In this document: positions 34,102 to 42,256 of the stretch, piece after piece
How the letters are laid out: each line of letters begins with the position of its first letter
How positions within the stretch are numbered: position 1 is the stretch's first letter
Origin: Geodermatophilus siccatus
Lineage (GTDB): Bacteria > Actinomycetota > Actinomycetes > Mycobacteriales > Geodermatophilaceae
DNA: 64,000 nucleotides
NCBI RefSeq assembly: GCF_900103785.1
Contig: NZ_FNHE01000006.1
Location: forward strand, 124,001-188,000
Direction: 5' to 3'
The notes under the pieces: model-generated
Databases searched by the model: none
What the model was told of the DNA's origin: nothing
What the model saw: the letters and a program-made list of their open reading frames with translations, nothing else
Program-made: the position numbers and the translations under genes

Positions 34102-35433
34102 ATGCGGACGCGACGGGCGGGCTTGCGCTGTTGCGTGCCCGCCCGCCGCGCGTCCCGCGCCGTCTCGTTCTGGACGGCGGCCGCGCTGCTCGTCCTGGTC
34201 CTCGCCGCGTCCGGCGTCCCGTCGCCGCTCTACCGCGTCTACCAGGAGCGCTTCGGCTTCTCCGCCGGCGTGCTGACGACGGTCTTCGGCATCTACGCCC
34301 TCGCGCTGCTCGCCACGCTGCTGGTGGTCGGCGCGCTCTCGGACCACCTGGGACGGCGGCCGGTCATCGTCGCCGGGATGCTGCTGCAGGTCGTCGCCAT
34401 GGCGCTGTTCTGGGCCGCCGACTCGGTGGGCTGGCTGCTGGCCGCGCGGGTGGTGCAGGGCCTGTCGGTCGGCAGCCTGACCGGCGCCCTGGGCGCGACC
34501 CTGCTGGACCACCAGCGCAGCGACCGCCCCCTCGGCGCCCTGGTCAACAGCGCCTCCCCGGGGTTCGCCCTCGCCCTCGGCGCGGTCAGCGCCGGGCTGG
34601 CGGTCGACCTCGTCCCCGCGCCGACCGACTGGGTCTTCGGCACGCTGACCGTGCTGTTCGCCGTCGCCGCAGGGGTGGTCCTGGTGCTGCCGGAGTCCTC
34701 GCCGCGGACCCCGGGCGCCCTGGCCTCGCTGTGGCCACGGGTGCACGTGCCCGCCGCCCAGCGGGCGGCGTTCCTCGTCGCGGCGCCGTGCCTAGTGGCG
34801 ATGTGGGCGCTGGGCGGCCTCTACCTCTCGCTGGGACCGTCCGTGGCCGCCGGCGTCTTCGGCCTCGAGGACCACCTCGTCGGCAGCCTGGTCATCGTGG
34901 CCATGCAGGGCATGGGCGCCGTCGGCAGCACCACCATGCGCAACGCGGCACCGCACACCGCGATGACCACCGGCTGCCTGGTGTTCGCCGCGGGCGTCAG
35001 CGGCACCATCGTCTCGCTGGCCACCGGCAGCGCCGCGCTGTTCTTCGCCGCCGCCGCGGTGTCCGGGTTCGGCTTCGGTGCGGCCTTCCTCGGTGCCATG
35101 GCCACCGTGACCGCCGGCGTCGCGCCCGGCGAGCGCGGCGGGCTGCTCTCCAGCGTCTTCGTCGTCGGCTACCTGGCCTTCAGCATCCCGGCCGTCGCCG
35201 CCGGGCTGGCCTCGGGCGCGGTGGGGCTGCGGCCGACCGCCGCGGTGTACGGGGTGGCCGTGATCGTCCTGGCCCTGGCCGCGGTGGCCGGGCTGCTGCG
35301 GCAGCGGCGCGCGGCCGAGCGCCGTCCCGAGCCCCGGGAGGACCCCCTTGCGGGGTCCTCCCACTCGGAGGAGGACCCCGTCCTCCCCGGGACGGGGCCG
35401 GGGACCCTGCAAGGGGGCCGCGCTCGGCTGTAG
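34102..35433 (+). CDS. MFS drug/solute efflux transporter with repeat-encoded tail
   Basis: A 443-residue, 12-helix major facilitator transporter. Helix 2-3 loop signature GALSDHLGRRPVIVAGM, helix 4 AARVVQGLSVGSLTGALGAT and helix 5 ALVNSASPGFALALGA match the DHA-type drug exporters. The last ~30 residues (from PEPREDPLAGSSHSEEDP) are encoded by copy F of the dispersed element; coding similarity should end near RRAAERR. Start ATG 34102 or GTG 34135. It follows the mftD-like gene by 25 bases. Confidence 0.85.
   Translation: MRTRRAGLRCCVPARRASRAVSFWTAAALLVLVLAASGVPSPLYRVYQERFGFSAGVLTTVFGIYALALLATLLVVGALSDHLGRRPVIVAGMLLQVVAMALFWAADSVGWLLAARVVQGLSVGSLTGALGATLLDHQRSDRPLGALVNSASPGFALALGAVSAGLAVDLVPAPTDWVFGTLTVLFAVAAGVVLVLPESSPRTPGALASLWPRVHVPAAQRAAFLVAAPCLVAMWALGGLYLSLGPSVAAGVFGLEDHLVGSLVIVAMQGMGAVGSTTMRNAAPHTAMTTGCLVFAAGVSGTIVSLATGSAALFFAAAAVSGFGFGAAFLGAMATVTAGVAPGERGGLLSSVFVVGYLAFSIPAVAAGLASGAVGLRPTAAVYGVAVIVLALAAVAGLLRQRRAAERRPEPREDPLAGSSHSEEDPVLPGTGPGTLQGGRARL
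35334..35432. repeat. Dispersed GC-rich 3'-end element, copy F, inside the MFS 3' end
   Basis: GGGAGGACCCCCTTGCGGGGTCCTCCC forms a strong hairpin, followed by GAGGACCCCGTCCTCCCCGGGACGGGGCCGGGGACCCTGCAAGGGGG. It overlaps the end of the transporter reading frame and separates it from the convergent FBP-domain gene. Confidence 0.8.
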
Positions 35434-35471
35434 GGCCGAGGTCGTCCAGCCCCTGGGGGGACCGGCGGCGG

Positions 35472-35963
35472 TCAGCGCAGGACGGCGTCCAGGAACCCGT
35501 GCACCCGCTGCTCGAGCTCGGCGGTGCGCTCGGCGGCGACCTCCTCCGGGTCGCGCTCCCGCAGCCACGGCGGGATCTCGCTGCGCGCGCGGAGGGCACA
35601 CGCCAGGTCCGCGCAGACGTAGGTGCCCACCGTGTTGCCGTTGCGGCCGGCCTCGCCCGCCCGCCGCGCGGTGAACAGCGAGACGTCGCTGCCCGACTGC
35701 GCCGTCTGGCACAGCAGGCACATCGCCGGCGTCGCCGAGGACATCCGGGTGTCAGCGGCGCGGACGGCGACGCCGACCGGCCCGCCGTCCCGCTCGACCA
35801 CCAGGTAGCCGCGCAGCGGTGCCCTCGGGTCTCGCCAGCCGAGGACGACGAGCTCCGCCCACGGCGTCTCCGCGAAGGTGCGCGGCAGCGTCATGGCCTC
35901 GGCCTCGCCGCGGGAGCAGTTCACGAAGGACCGCCGCACCTGCTTCTCCGTCAGCGCGCGCAC
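35472..35963 (-). CDS. FBP-domain (EF-G-binding-type treble-clef) zinc protein
   Basis: A 163-residue protein matching the FBP C-terminal treble-clef family: RALTEKQVRRSFVNCSRGEA at the start, PWAELVVLGWRDPRAPLRGY, then the zinc ligands CLLC and CADLAC separated by ~40 residues, ending in a helical DPEEVAAERTAELEQRVHGFLDAVLR. Related proteins bind EF-G and protect it from fusidic acid. GTG 35963 follows GAGGAGG by nine bases; a longer reading into the HAD remnant upstream is rejected. Confidence 0.8.
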   Translation of the reverse strand: MRALTEKQVRRSFVNCSRGEAEAMTLPRTFAETPWAELVVLGWRDPRAPLRGYLVVERDGGPVGVAVRAADTRMSSATPAMCLLCQTAQSGSDVSLFTARRAGEAGRNGNTVGTYVCADLACALRARSEIPPWLRERDPEEVAAERTAELEQRVHGFLDAVLR

Positions 35964-36028
35964 CGTGCTGTTCCTCCTCGTCGTCGTCGGACCGCCGGCG
36001 GAGATCCTGCACGGCACCGTACGGAACG

Positions 36029-36236
36029 TCAGCCGATTTCCCGGAGAGCCGCCCGCACCTCCGCGGGGGTGGCGCCGGCGTCGACCGGGTCGGCGAGCAG
36101 CTCGGGGACGCCCCGCGGCCCGCACCGAGGACCGGATGCCGGGCGTGGAGTCCACGAGCGTGCCGTCGAGGTCGAACAGGACCAGGCGGGGGGCGAGCCC
36201 CTGGCGCGGACCGTGGTCAGCTGCTTCGATCTTCAA
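36029..36236 (-). pseudogene. HAD phosphatase remnant with the centre deleted
   Basis: The 5' end encodes PRLVLFDLDGTLVDSTPGI, a perfect HAD motif I with nucleophile DxDGT. About 20 codons later the frame is lost, and a second frame encodes GVPELLADPVDAGATPAEVR and ends REIG-stop (TGA at 36029-36031), typical of a HAD C-terminus. Around 170 codons, including motifs II-IV, are missing, so this is not a functional enzyme. It sits directly upstream of the FBP gene. Confidence 0.75.
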
Positions 36237-36274
36237 GCACCCACCCCCGCCGTCGTCCGACCCCGGAGGCCCGC

Positions 36275-36661
36275 ATGACCCGGTCCCGCGACACCACCGT
36301 GGCAGCCCCCGTCTCGACGCTCCGGCCGGTGCAGGCAGCCGCGGTGCTGTCGGTGCTGGTGCTGTTCTGGCAGTTCCTCTCCGCCGGCCGGATGCTCGTC
36401 GGCGAGGACGCCCTCGGGGGCCACGGCGCCGGGGCCGTCGCCCTGCACGTGACCACCGGGCTGCTGCTGGCCGCCACGGTGCTGCACGGGCGGCGCACGC
36501 GGGTGTGGTGGCCCGCCGCGCTGGCGGCGGCGGTCTTCGTGCTCACCTTCGTCCAGGCGTGGCTCGGCAGCCACGACGGGGTCGCGGTGCACGTCCCGCT
36601 GGCCCTGGTGGTCACGGGGGGCGCGGTGTGGCTGACCGCGTGGTCGTTCCGCGCACCCTGA
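36275..36661 (+). CDS. Four-helix membrane protein of unknown function
   Basis: A 128-residue protein with four hydrophobic helices: AAAVLSVLVLFWQFLSAG, ALHVTTGLLLAATVLHG, WWPAALAAAVFVLTFVQAWLG and VPLALVVTGGAVWLTAWSF. His residues on helices 2 and 4 are spaced as in small haem-binding four-helix proteins (inference). ATG 36275 has CGGAGG. Its last 50 bases overlap the 3' end of the convergent cobK gene. Family not recognised with confidence. Confidence 0.7.
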   Translation: MTRSRDTTVAAPVSTLRPVQAAAVLSVLVLFWQFLSAGRMLVGEDALGGHGAGAVALHVTTGLLLAATVLHGRRTRVWWPAALAAAVFVLTFVQAWLGSHDGVAVHVPLALVVTGGAVWLTAWSFRAP

Positions 36662-37376
36662 GCACCCAGGCCGCGGCCTCCTCGACGGTCGCGGCCACCG
36701 GCACCCCTTCGGGCAGCGGCGGGCGGCGGACCAGCACCACGGGGACGCCGAGCTCCCGGGCCGCGGTGAGCTTGGCCGCGGTCATCGGCCCGCCGCTGTC
36801 CTTGGTGACGAGGACGTCGACGCCGTGCGCGGTCATCAGCGCCCGCTCGTCCTCGACGGTGAACGGGCCGCGGGCGAGGACCACCGTGGCCCGGGCCGGC
36901 AGCGGCGGCTCCGGCGGGTCCACCGAGCGGACGACGCAGTGCGCGCTCAGCCCGGCGAAGGCGGCGAGGCCCTGACGGCCGGTGGTCAGCAGCACCACGC
37001 GGGCGCCGGCCACCGCCGTCGCCGCGTCGGCCAGGGAGTCCACGAAAGCCCAGTCGTCACCGGGCTGCGCCGTCCAGCCGGGGCGCTGCAGCCGCAGCAG
37101 CGGGGTGCCGGTCGCCGCGGCCGCGGCCGCCGCGTGCGCGGTCATGGTGGCGGCGAACGGGTGGGTGGCGTCGACCAGCGCGGCCACGCCGTCGAGCGCC
37201 GCCGCCAGGCCCGCCGTCCCGCCGAAGCCGCCGACCCGCACCTCGCCGGGCGGCAGCACCGGGTCGGCGACGCGGCCGGCCAGCGAGCTGAGCACGTCGA
37301 CGCCCTCGGCCACGAGCCGCTCCGCGAGCCGCCGGGCCTCCGACGTCCCGCCCAGGACCAGCACCCGGCCGCTCAC
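36612..37376 (-). CDS. cobK: Precorrin-6A reductase
   Basis: A 254-residue NADPH-dependent reductase of precorrin-6A to dihydroprecorrin-6. N-terminal RVLVLGGTSEARRLAERL, central ALVDATHPFAATMTAHA, LLLTTGRQGLAAFAG, and VLVTKDSGGPMTAAKLTAARELGVPVVLVRRPP near the C-terminus. GTG 37376 is divergent from cbiD. The 3' end overlaps the convergent membrane-protein gene by 50 bases. Confidence 0.94.
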   Translation of the reverse strand: MSGRVLVLGGTSEARRLAERLVAEGVDVLSSLAGRVADPVLPPGEVRVGGFGGTAGLAAALDGVAALVDATHPFAATMTAHAAAAAAATGTPLLRLQRPGWTAQPGDDWAFVDSLADAATAVAGARVVLLTTGRQGLAAFAGLSAHCVVRSVDPPEPPLPARATVVLARGPFTVEDERALMTAHGVDVLVTKDSGGPMTAAKLTAARELGVPVVLVRRPPLPEGVPVAATVEEAAAWVLRVRGTTTRSATPRPP

Positions 37377-37402
37377 GCAGCCGCCCCGTGCATGCTGGTC
37401 AG

Positions 37403-38494
37403 GTGACCGAGGCGGGGCGCGAGGGCAGCACGGGGCTGCGCTACGGCTGGACGACGGGCGCCTGCGCCACCGCGGCCACCGCCGCCGCCTACACCGCGCT
37501 GCTGACCGGTGAGTTCCCCGACCCGGTGCAGATCGACCTGCCCCATGACAAGCACCCGTCGTTCGCGCTGGCCACCGAACGGCTCGAGGACGGCGCCGCG
37601 ACCGTGGGCGTGGTCAAGGACGCCGGCGACGACCCCGACGTCACCCACGGCGCGCTGGTCTCGGCACGGGTGAGCCAGGGCGAGCCGGGCAGCGGGGTCC
37701 TCTTCCGGGCCGGCGAGGGCGTCGGGACGGTCACCAAGCCCGGGCTCCCGCTCCCGGTGGGCGAGCCGGCGATCAACCCGATGCCCCGGCAGTTCATCCG
37801 CGCGCACGTGGCCGCGGTCGCCGCGCGGCACGGCGGCACCGGCGACGTCCTCGTCGAGGTCTCGGTGGAGAACGGGGCGGAGCTGGCCCGCAGGACGTGG
37901 AACCCGCGGCTGGGCATCCTCGGCGGGCTGTCGATCCTGGGGACGACGGGCGTCGTCGTCCCCTACTCGTGCTCGTCGTGGATCGACTCGATCCGCCGCG
38001 GCATCGACGTCGCGCGGGCCGCGGGCCACCAGCACGTCGCCGGGTGCACCGGCTCGACCAGCGAGCGGGTGGTCACCGAGCTGTACGGGCTGCCGGAGGA
38101 CGCGCTGCTCGACATGGGCGACTTCGCCGGCGCGGTGCTGAAGTACCTGCGCCGCCACCCGGTGCCCCGGCTGACGGTCGCCGGCGGGATCGGCAAGCTG
38201 GCCAAGCTCGCCGACGGCCACCTCGACCTGCACTCGGGCCGCTCGCAGGTGTCGACGGAGTCGCTGGCCGCGATGGTCCGCGACGCCGGCGGGGCGCCCG
38301 AGCTGGTCGAGGGCGTGCGCGGCGCGAACACCGCGCTCGACGCGCTGCAGCAGTGCCGGGCGGCCGGACTGCCGCTGGGCGACCTGGTGGCCGCCGGCGC
38401 CCGCAGGACGGCGCTCGGCGTGCTCCGCGGGGCGCCGGTCGAGGTCGACGTGGTGGTGATCGACCGGGCCGGCACCGTGGTCGGCCGGGCCTAA
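37403..38494 (+). CDS. cbiD: Cobalt-precorrin-5B (C1)-methyltransferase CbiD
   Basis: A 363-residue methyltransferase with LRYGWTTGACATAATAAAYTAL, AGDDPDVTHGALV, FRAGEGVGTVTKPGLPLPVGEPAINP, RTWNPRLGILGGLSILGTTG and HVAGCTGSTSERVV, all hallmark CbiD segments. Although named for the anaerobic route, it coexists here with CobG and CobN and no cobF is present, so it should catalyse C1 methylation with deacylation in a mixed pathway. Start GTG 37403 gives the usual N-terminus; GTG 37388 is an alternative. It ends overlapping cobM tail to tail by 4 bases. Confidence 0.93.
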   Translation: MTEAGREGSTGLRYGWTTGACATAATAAAYTALLTGEFPDPVQIDLPHDKHPSFALATERLEDGAATVGVVKDAGDDPDVTHGALVSARVSQGEPGSGVLFRAGEGVGTVTKPGLPLPVGEPAINPMPRQFIRAHVAAVAARHGGTGDVLVEVSVENGAELARRTWNPRLGILGGLSILGTTGVVVPYSCSSWIDSIRRGIDVARAAGHQHVAGCTGSTSERVVTELYGLPEDALLDMGDFAGAVLKYLRRHPVPRLTVAGGIGKLAKLADGHLDLHSGRSQVSTESLAAMVRDAGGAPELVEGVRGANTALDALQQCRAAGLPLGDLVAAGARRTALGVLRGAPVEVDVVVIDRAGTVVGRA

Positions 38495-39234
38495 CCCCGG
38501 CATCGGGCCGTGGAGTACAGGTGGCTGTCGGGGAACTCCGCCGCCGCGAGCACCGGGCCCACGACCACCACCGCCGTCCGCCGCACGCCCGCCGCCTCGA
38601 CCTGCCCGGCGATGTCGGCCAGCGTGCCGCGCAGCACCAGCTCGTCGTCCCGGCTGGCGCGGGCGACCACGGCGACCGGGCCGTCGTCCCCGTAGTGCTC
38701 GGCCAGCTCGGGGGCGAGCTCGGCGATGCGCTGGACGGCGAGGTGCAGCACCAGCGTCGCGCCGGTGGCCGCGTAGGCGGCGAGCTCCTCGCCGGGCGGC
38801 ATCGGGGTGGAGCGGGCGCTGGTCCGGGTGAGGACGACGGTCTGCCCCACCCCCGGCACGGTCAGCTCCCGCTTGAGCGACGCGGCCGCAGCGGCGAACG
38901 CCGGGACGCCGGGCACGACCTCGTAGGGCACCCCGGCGGCGTCGAGCCGGCGCATCTGCTCGGCCACGGCGCTGTAGATCGACGGGTCGCCGGAGTGCAG
39001 CCGGGCCACGTCCAGGCCGGCCTCGTGCGCGGCCACCAGCTCGGCGGTGATCCGGTCGAGGTCGAGGTCGGCGGTGTCGACCAGCCGGGCGCCGGCCGGG
39101 GCGGTGTCGAGCAGCTCGCGCGGCACCAGCGCACCGGCGTAGAGGCAGACCGGCGCCGACGCGATGAGCCGCGCCGCCCGCAGCGTGACCAGGTCCGCCG
39201 CCCCGGGCCCGGCGCCGATGAAGTACACGGTCAC
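38491..39234 (-). CDS. cobM: Precorrin-4 C11-methyltransferase
   Basis: A 247-residue SAM-dependent methyltransferase: VYFIGAGPGAADLVTLRAARL, CLYAGALVPRELL, RLHSGDPSIYSAVAEQMRRL, VVPGVPAFAAAAASLKRELT. GTG 39234 gives the normal short start; in-frame sequence upstream belongs to repeat DNA. It follows cobL on the same strand with 172 bases of repeats between them. Confidence 0.94.
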   Translation of the reverse strand: MTVYFIGAGPGAADLVTLRAARLIASAPVCLYAGALVPRELLDTAPAGARLVDTADLDLDRITAELVAAHEAGLDVARLHSGDPSIYSAVAEQMRRLDAAGVPYEVVPGVPAFAAAAASLKRELTVPGVGQTVVLTRTSARSTPMPPGEELAAYAATGATLVLHLAVQRIAELAPELAEHYGDDGPVAVVARASRDDELVLRGTLADIAGQVEAAGVRRTAVVVVGPVLAAAEFPDSHLYSTARCRG

Positions 39235-39241
39235 GACGACA

Positions 39242-39292
39242 CCGCCGTCCTCCCGGACGACACCGCGGCCAGGTGCCGTCCCCCCGTTGCGC
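39242..39292. repeat. Partial copy of the cobG-inserted element
   Basis: CCGCCGTCCTCCCGGACGAC then ACCGCGGCCAGGTGCCGTC and CCCCCGTTGCGC match the left ~50 bases of the cobG insert (30041-30090) with about five differences. The right terminal repeat is not found; copy G of the dispersed 3' element follows. Confidence 0.75.
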
Positions 39293-39317
39293 TGAGCGCG
39301 TCCGGCCCCTCGTCGGT

Positions 39318-39376
39318 GGGAGGACCCCCCGCCCCCCACCGCTCGCGAGCTCGCAGCGGGCCCCTGCAGGGGGCCT
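39318..39376. repeat. Dispersed GC-rich 3'-end element, copy G
   Basis: GGGAGGACCCCCCGCCCCCC...GCTCGCGAGCTCGCAGCGGGCCCCTGCAGGGGG is the family core in reverse, 30 bases past the cobL stop. Confidence 0.8.
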
Positions 39377-39406
39377 GGGCGCCGCTCCTCGCGGCCACGA
39401 ACACCG

Positions 39407-40612
39407 TCACCTCACCACGCTCCAGATCGTCACGGGCATGGCGGGCCTCCAGCCGGTGTAGCCGCCGACCGGTGCCGCGTGCGCGACCGACAGCCGGGTC
39501 AGCTCGCCGCCGACCCGCGACCGCCACGCGGCCAGCACCGCCTCGCCCTCGACGGTCACCGCGTTGGCCACCAGCCGGCCGCCCGGGCGCAGCGCGGCCC
39601 AGCAGGTCTCCAGCAGCCCCTCGCCGGTGAGCCCGCCGCCGACGAACACCGCGTCCGGCCCGGGCAGCCCGTCGAGCGCGGCCGGCGCGCGGCCCTCGAC
39701 CACCTGCAGCCCGGGGACGCCGAGCCGCACGGCGTTCTCTCCGACCCGCCGGGCGCGAGCGGCGTCGGACTCCACCGCGACCGCCCGGCACGAGGGGTGC
39801 ACCCGCATCCACTCGATGCCGATGGAGCCCGCGCCGGCGCCGACGTCCCACAGCAGCCGGCCGGGCAGCGGCGCGAGCCGGGCGAGGGTGACCGCGCGGA
39901 CGTCGCGCTTGGTCAGCTGGCCGTCGTGCGCGTACGCGTCGTCGGGGAGGCCCGGCACGGGGGGCAGCGGCACGGTGCCGGGGTCGGCGACCACCTCGAC
40001 GGCGGTGACGACGAGCGGGTCGGTCTCCGGGTACGGCCACTGCGCGGCGGTGCCGGCGGACCGCCGCTCGGTCGGCCCGCCCAGCTGCGCCAGCGCGACC
40101 ACCCGGCTGGCGCCGTAGCCGTGCGCGGTCAGGAGCCGGGCGACCGCCGCGGGGGTGCCGCCGTCCGAGCCGAGGACCAGCAGCCGCCGGCCGGGGGTGG
40201 CGTGCGGCACGACCAGCTCGACCGGCCGGCCGACCACGGTCACGACCTGCGTCTCCTCGACCGCCCAGCCCAGCCGGGCGCAGGCCAGCGTGACCGACGA
40301 CGGGTGCGGGAGCACCTCGACCGCGCCCGCGCCGTGCAGCCGGACCAGCGAGGTGCCGACGCCGGAGAGCATCGGGTCGCCGCTGGCCAGCACCACGACC
40401 CGCCGGCCCGGGTGCTCGTCGAGCAGCCCGGCCAGGGCCGGGGCCATCGGCGAGGGCCAGGGCACCCGCTCGGCGGGGACGCCGTCCGGCACGAGGGCCA
40501 GCTGGCGGGCGCTGCCGCGCAGCACGTCGGCGTCCTCGACCGCCCGGCGGGCCCGCGGCGAGAGGCCGTCCCAGCCGTCGGCACCGATGCCGACGACGAC
40601 CACCTCCGTCAC
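39407..40612 (-). CDS. cobL: Precorrin-6Y C5,15-methyltransferase (decarboxylating)
   Basis: A 401-residue two-domain enzyme. Residues ~1-205 are the CbiE-type C5-methyltransferase (VVVVGIGADGWDGLSPRARR, VVVLASGDPMLSGVGTSLVR, HPSSVTLACARLGWA); ~230-400 form the CbiT-type C15-methyltransferase/decarboxylase with LTKRDVRAVTLARL and SAM motif LWDVGAGAGSIGIEWMR. GTG 40612 is set by GGGGGAGAG directly upstream; the longer reading runs into 35-bp tandem repeats. Confidence 0.94.
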   Translation of the reverse strand: MTEVVVVGIGADGWDGLSPRARRAVEDADVLRGSARQLALVPDGVPAERVPWPSPMAPALAGLLDEHPGRRVVVLASGDPMLSGVGTSLVRLHGAGAVEVLPHPSSVTLACARLGWAVEETQVVTVVGRPVELVVPHATPGRRLLVLGSDGGTPAAVARLLTAHGYGASRVVALAQLGGPTERRSAGTAAQWPYPETDPLVVTAVEVVADPGTVPLPPVPGLPDDAYAHDGQLTKRDVRAVTLARLAPLPGRLLWDVGAGAGSIGIEWMRVHPSCRAVAVESDAARARRVGENAVRLGVPGLQVVEGRAPAALDGLPGPDAVFVGGGLTGEGLLETCWAALRPGGRLVANAVTVEGEAVLAAWRSRVGGELTRLSVAHAAPVGGYTGWRPAMPVTIWSVVR

Positions 40613-40634
40613 GCTCTCCCCCCGGCGCGACTCC

Positions 40635-40699
40635 GCGCTCGCTGCGCTCCTCGCTCGCTGTCGGCTCGGGCGCTCGCTGCGATGCTCGCTCGCTGTCGT
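40635..40699. repeat. Two tandem ~35-bp GCTCGCTG-rich units between def and cobL
   Basis: GCGCTCGCTGCG(CTC/ATG)CTCGCTCGC then TGTCG occurs at 40635 and again at 40670 with two or three changes. It lies in the short def-cobL intergenic region just past the def stop. Confidence 0.75.
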
Positions 40700-41256
40700 C
40701 ACGCCGGCAGTCCCCCCGCCGGGCCCGCGGCCTCCGCCAGCAGCCGCTCCCGCAGGTCCGCCGGCAGCCGGTCGACGTAGACGGTCCCGTCGAGGTGGTC
40801 GACCTCGTGCTGCAGGCAGCGGGCGGCCATCCCGGTCGCCTCGATCGACACCGGCACGCCGTCGGCGTCGACGCCGTCCACCCGGGCACGGAAGGCCCGC
40901 GACAGCTCGGCGTAGGGGCCGGGCACCGACAGGCAGCCCTCCTCGGTGACCTCCTCGGCCGGCTCACCCTCCTGCGGCTCCAGGACCGTCAGCTCCGGGT
41001 TCACCACGTAACCGACGACGTCCTCGCCACCGGCGTCCGGGCAGTCGATGACGAAGACGCGCGCGTCGACGCCGATCTGGTTGGCCGCCAGGCCCACGCC
41101 GTCGGCGGCTTCCATCGAGGCGAACATGTCGAGGACCAGCCGGCGGAGGTCCTTGCCGAACTCGGTCACCGGCGCGCACGGCCGGTGCAGGACCGGGTTG
41201 CTGCCGTAGGTGACGATCGGCCGGGCGACGCCGCTGTAACGGCCGGGCAGGCGCAT
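40699..41256 (-). CDS. def: Peptide deformylase
   Basis: A 185-residue metalloenzyme that removes the formyl group from nascent N-terminal methionine. All three motifs are present: GVGLAANQIG, EGCLSVPG and QHEVDHLDG; the Cys and two His bind the metal. The N-terminal segment RPIVTYGSNPVLHRPC is typical of actinobacterial type enzymes. ATG 41256 lies 46 bases from the divergent cobD. Confidence 0.96.
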   Translation of the reverse strand: MRLPGRYSGVARPIVTYGSNPVLHRPCAPVTEFGKDLRRLVLDMFASMEAADGVGLAANQIGVDARVFVIDCPDAGGEDVVGYVVNPELTVLEPQEGEPAEEVTEEGCLSVPGPYAELSRAFRARVDGVDADGVPVSIEATGMAARCLQHEVDHLDGTVYVDRLPADLRERLLAEAAGPAGGLPA

Positions 41257-41302
41257 GACCGTGGATCCTAGGGACGGCGCCGGTCGGCCCGATGGGCCCA
41301 GG

Positions 41303-42256
41303 ATGGACCCCGTGTTCCCGCGCGACCTGCCCACCGCCGCGGGGCTGGCCCTCGGCGCCGCCGCCGACCTGCTGCTGGCCGATCCGCGCCAGTGGCACCC
41401 GGTGGCCGGGTTCGGCCGGGTGGCCGCGGCCCTGGAGCGCCCGCTCTGGCGGGACTCCCGCGCGGCCGGGGCGGCGTACGCCGGCCTGCTGACCGGCGCG
41501 GCGACCGGTCTGGGCGTCCTCCTCGACCGGGCCACCCGCGGCCGGCCCGCCGTCCGCACGCTGGTCACCGCGGCCGCCACCTGGGCGGTGCTGGGCGGCA
41601 CCTCCCTGGGCCGGGCCGGGACGGCGATGGCGCGCACGCTCGATGCCGGGGACCTGCCCGCCGCCCGCGCCCTGCTGCCCACCCTGGCCGGCCGGGACCC
41701 CGCCGCGCTCGACGCCCCGGAGCTGGCCCGCGCCACGGTCGAGTCGGTCGCCGAGAACACCTCCGACGCCGCCGTCGCCCCGCTGGTGTGGGGCGCGCTC
41801 GCCGGGCTGCCCGGCCTGCTGGGGTACCGCGCGGTCAACACCCTCGACGCGATGGTGGGGCACCGCTCGCCGCGGTACGCCCGCTTCGGCTGGGCGGCCG
41901 CGCGCACCGACGACGTCGCCAACTGGCCCCCCGCGCGGCTGACCGCCGCGCTCACCGTGGCGACCGCGCCGCTGGCCGGCGGCTCGCCCCGCGGCGCGTG
42001 GACGGTGTGGCGCCGCGACGGCGCGGCCCACCCCTCGCCGAACGCCGGCCGGTGCGAGGCGGCGCTGGCCGGTGCCCTGGGCCTGCGGCTGGGCGGCCGC
42101 AACGTCTACGGCAGCCGGGTGGAGGACCGTCCCGCGCTCGGCGACGGCCGGACGCCCGCGGCCTCCGACGTCCCGCGCGCCGTGCGGCTCTCCCGCGCGG
42201 TGTGGACCGCGGCTGCCGCGCTCGCCGCCGCGGCCCGGACGCTGCCCCGCCGCTGA
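41303..42256 (+). CDS. cobD: Adenosylcobinamide-phosphate synthase
   Basis: A 317-residue membrane enzyme of the CobD/CbiB family that attaches aminopropanol (phosphate) to adenosylcobyric acid. DLLLADPRQWHPVAGFGRV, ATVESVAENTSDAAVAPLVW, YRAVNTLDAMVGHRSPRYA and DVANWPPARL are hallmark segments; about five membrane helices. ATG 41303 gives the standard N-terminus. No threonine-phosphate decarboxylase gene was found in the window. Confidence 0.94.
   Translation: MDPVFPRDLPTAAGLALGAAADLLLADPRQWHPVAGFGRVAAALERPLWRDSRAAGAAYAGLLTGAATGLGVLLDRATRGRPAVRTLVTAAATWAVLGGTSLGRAGTAMARTLDAGDLPAARALLPTLAGRDPAALDAPELARATVESVAENTSDAAVAPLVWGALAGLPGLLGYRAVNTLDAMVGHRSPRYARFGWAAARTDDVANWPPARLTAALTVATAPLAGGSPRGAWTVWRRDGAAHPSPNAGRCEAALAGALGLRLGGRNVYGSRVEDRPALGDGRTPAASDVPRAVRLSRAVWTAAAALAAAARTLPRR

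Noticed and set aside
35472-36236. A HAD-FBP fusion protein
   Set aside because: The HAD part is only motif I followed by out-of-frame sequence, and the FBP gene has its own GTG with GAGGAGG.
40635-40699. CRISPR array
   Set aside because: Only two adjacent units, no spacers and no cas genes.
39407-40702. CobL with a 30-residue N-terminal extension
   Set aside because: The extension is encoded by 35-bp tandem repeats, and a strong ribosome site marks GTG 40612.
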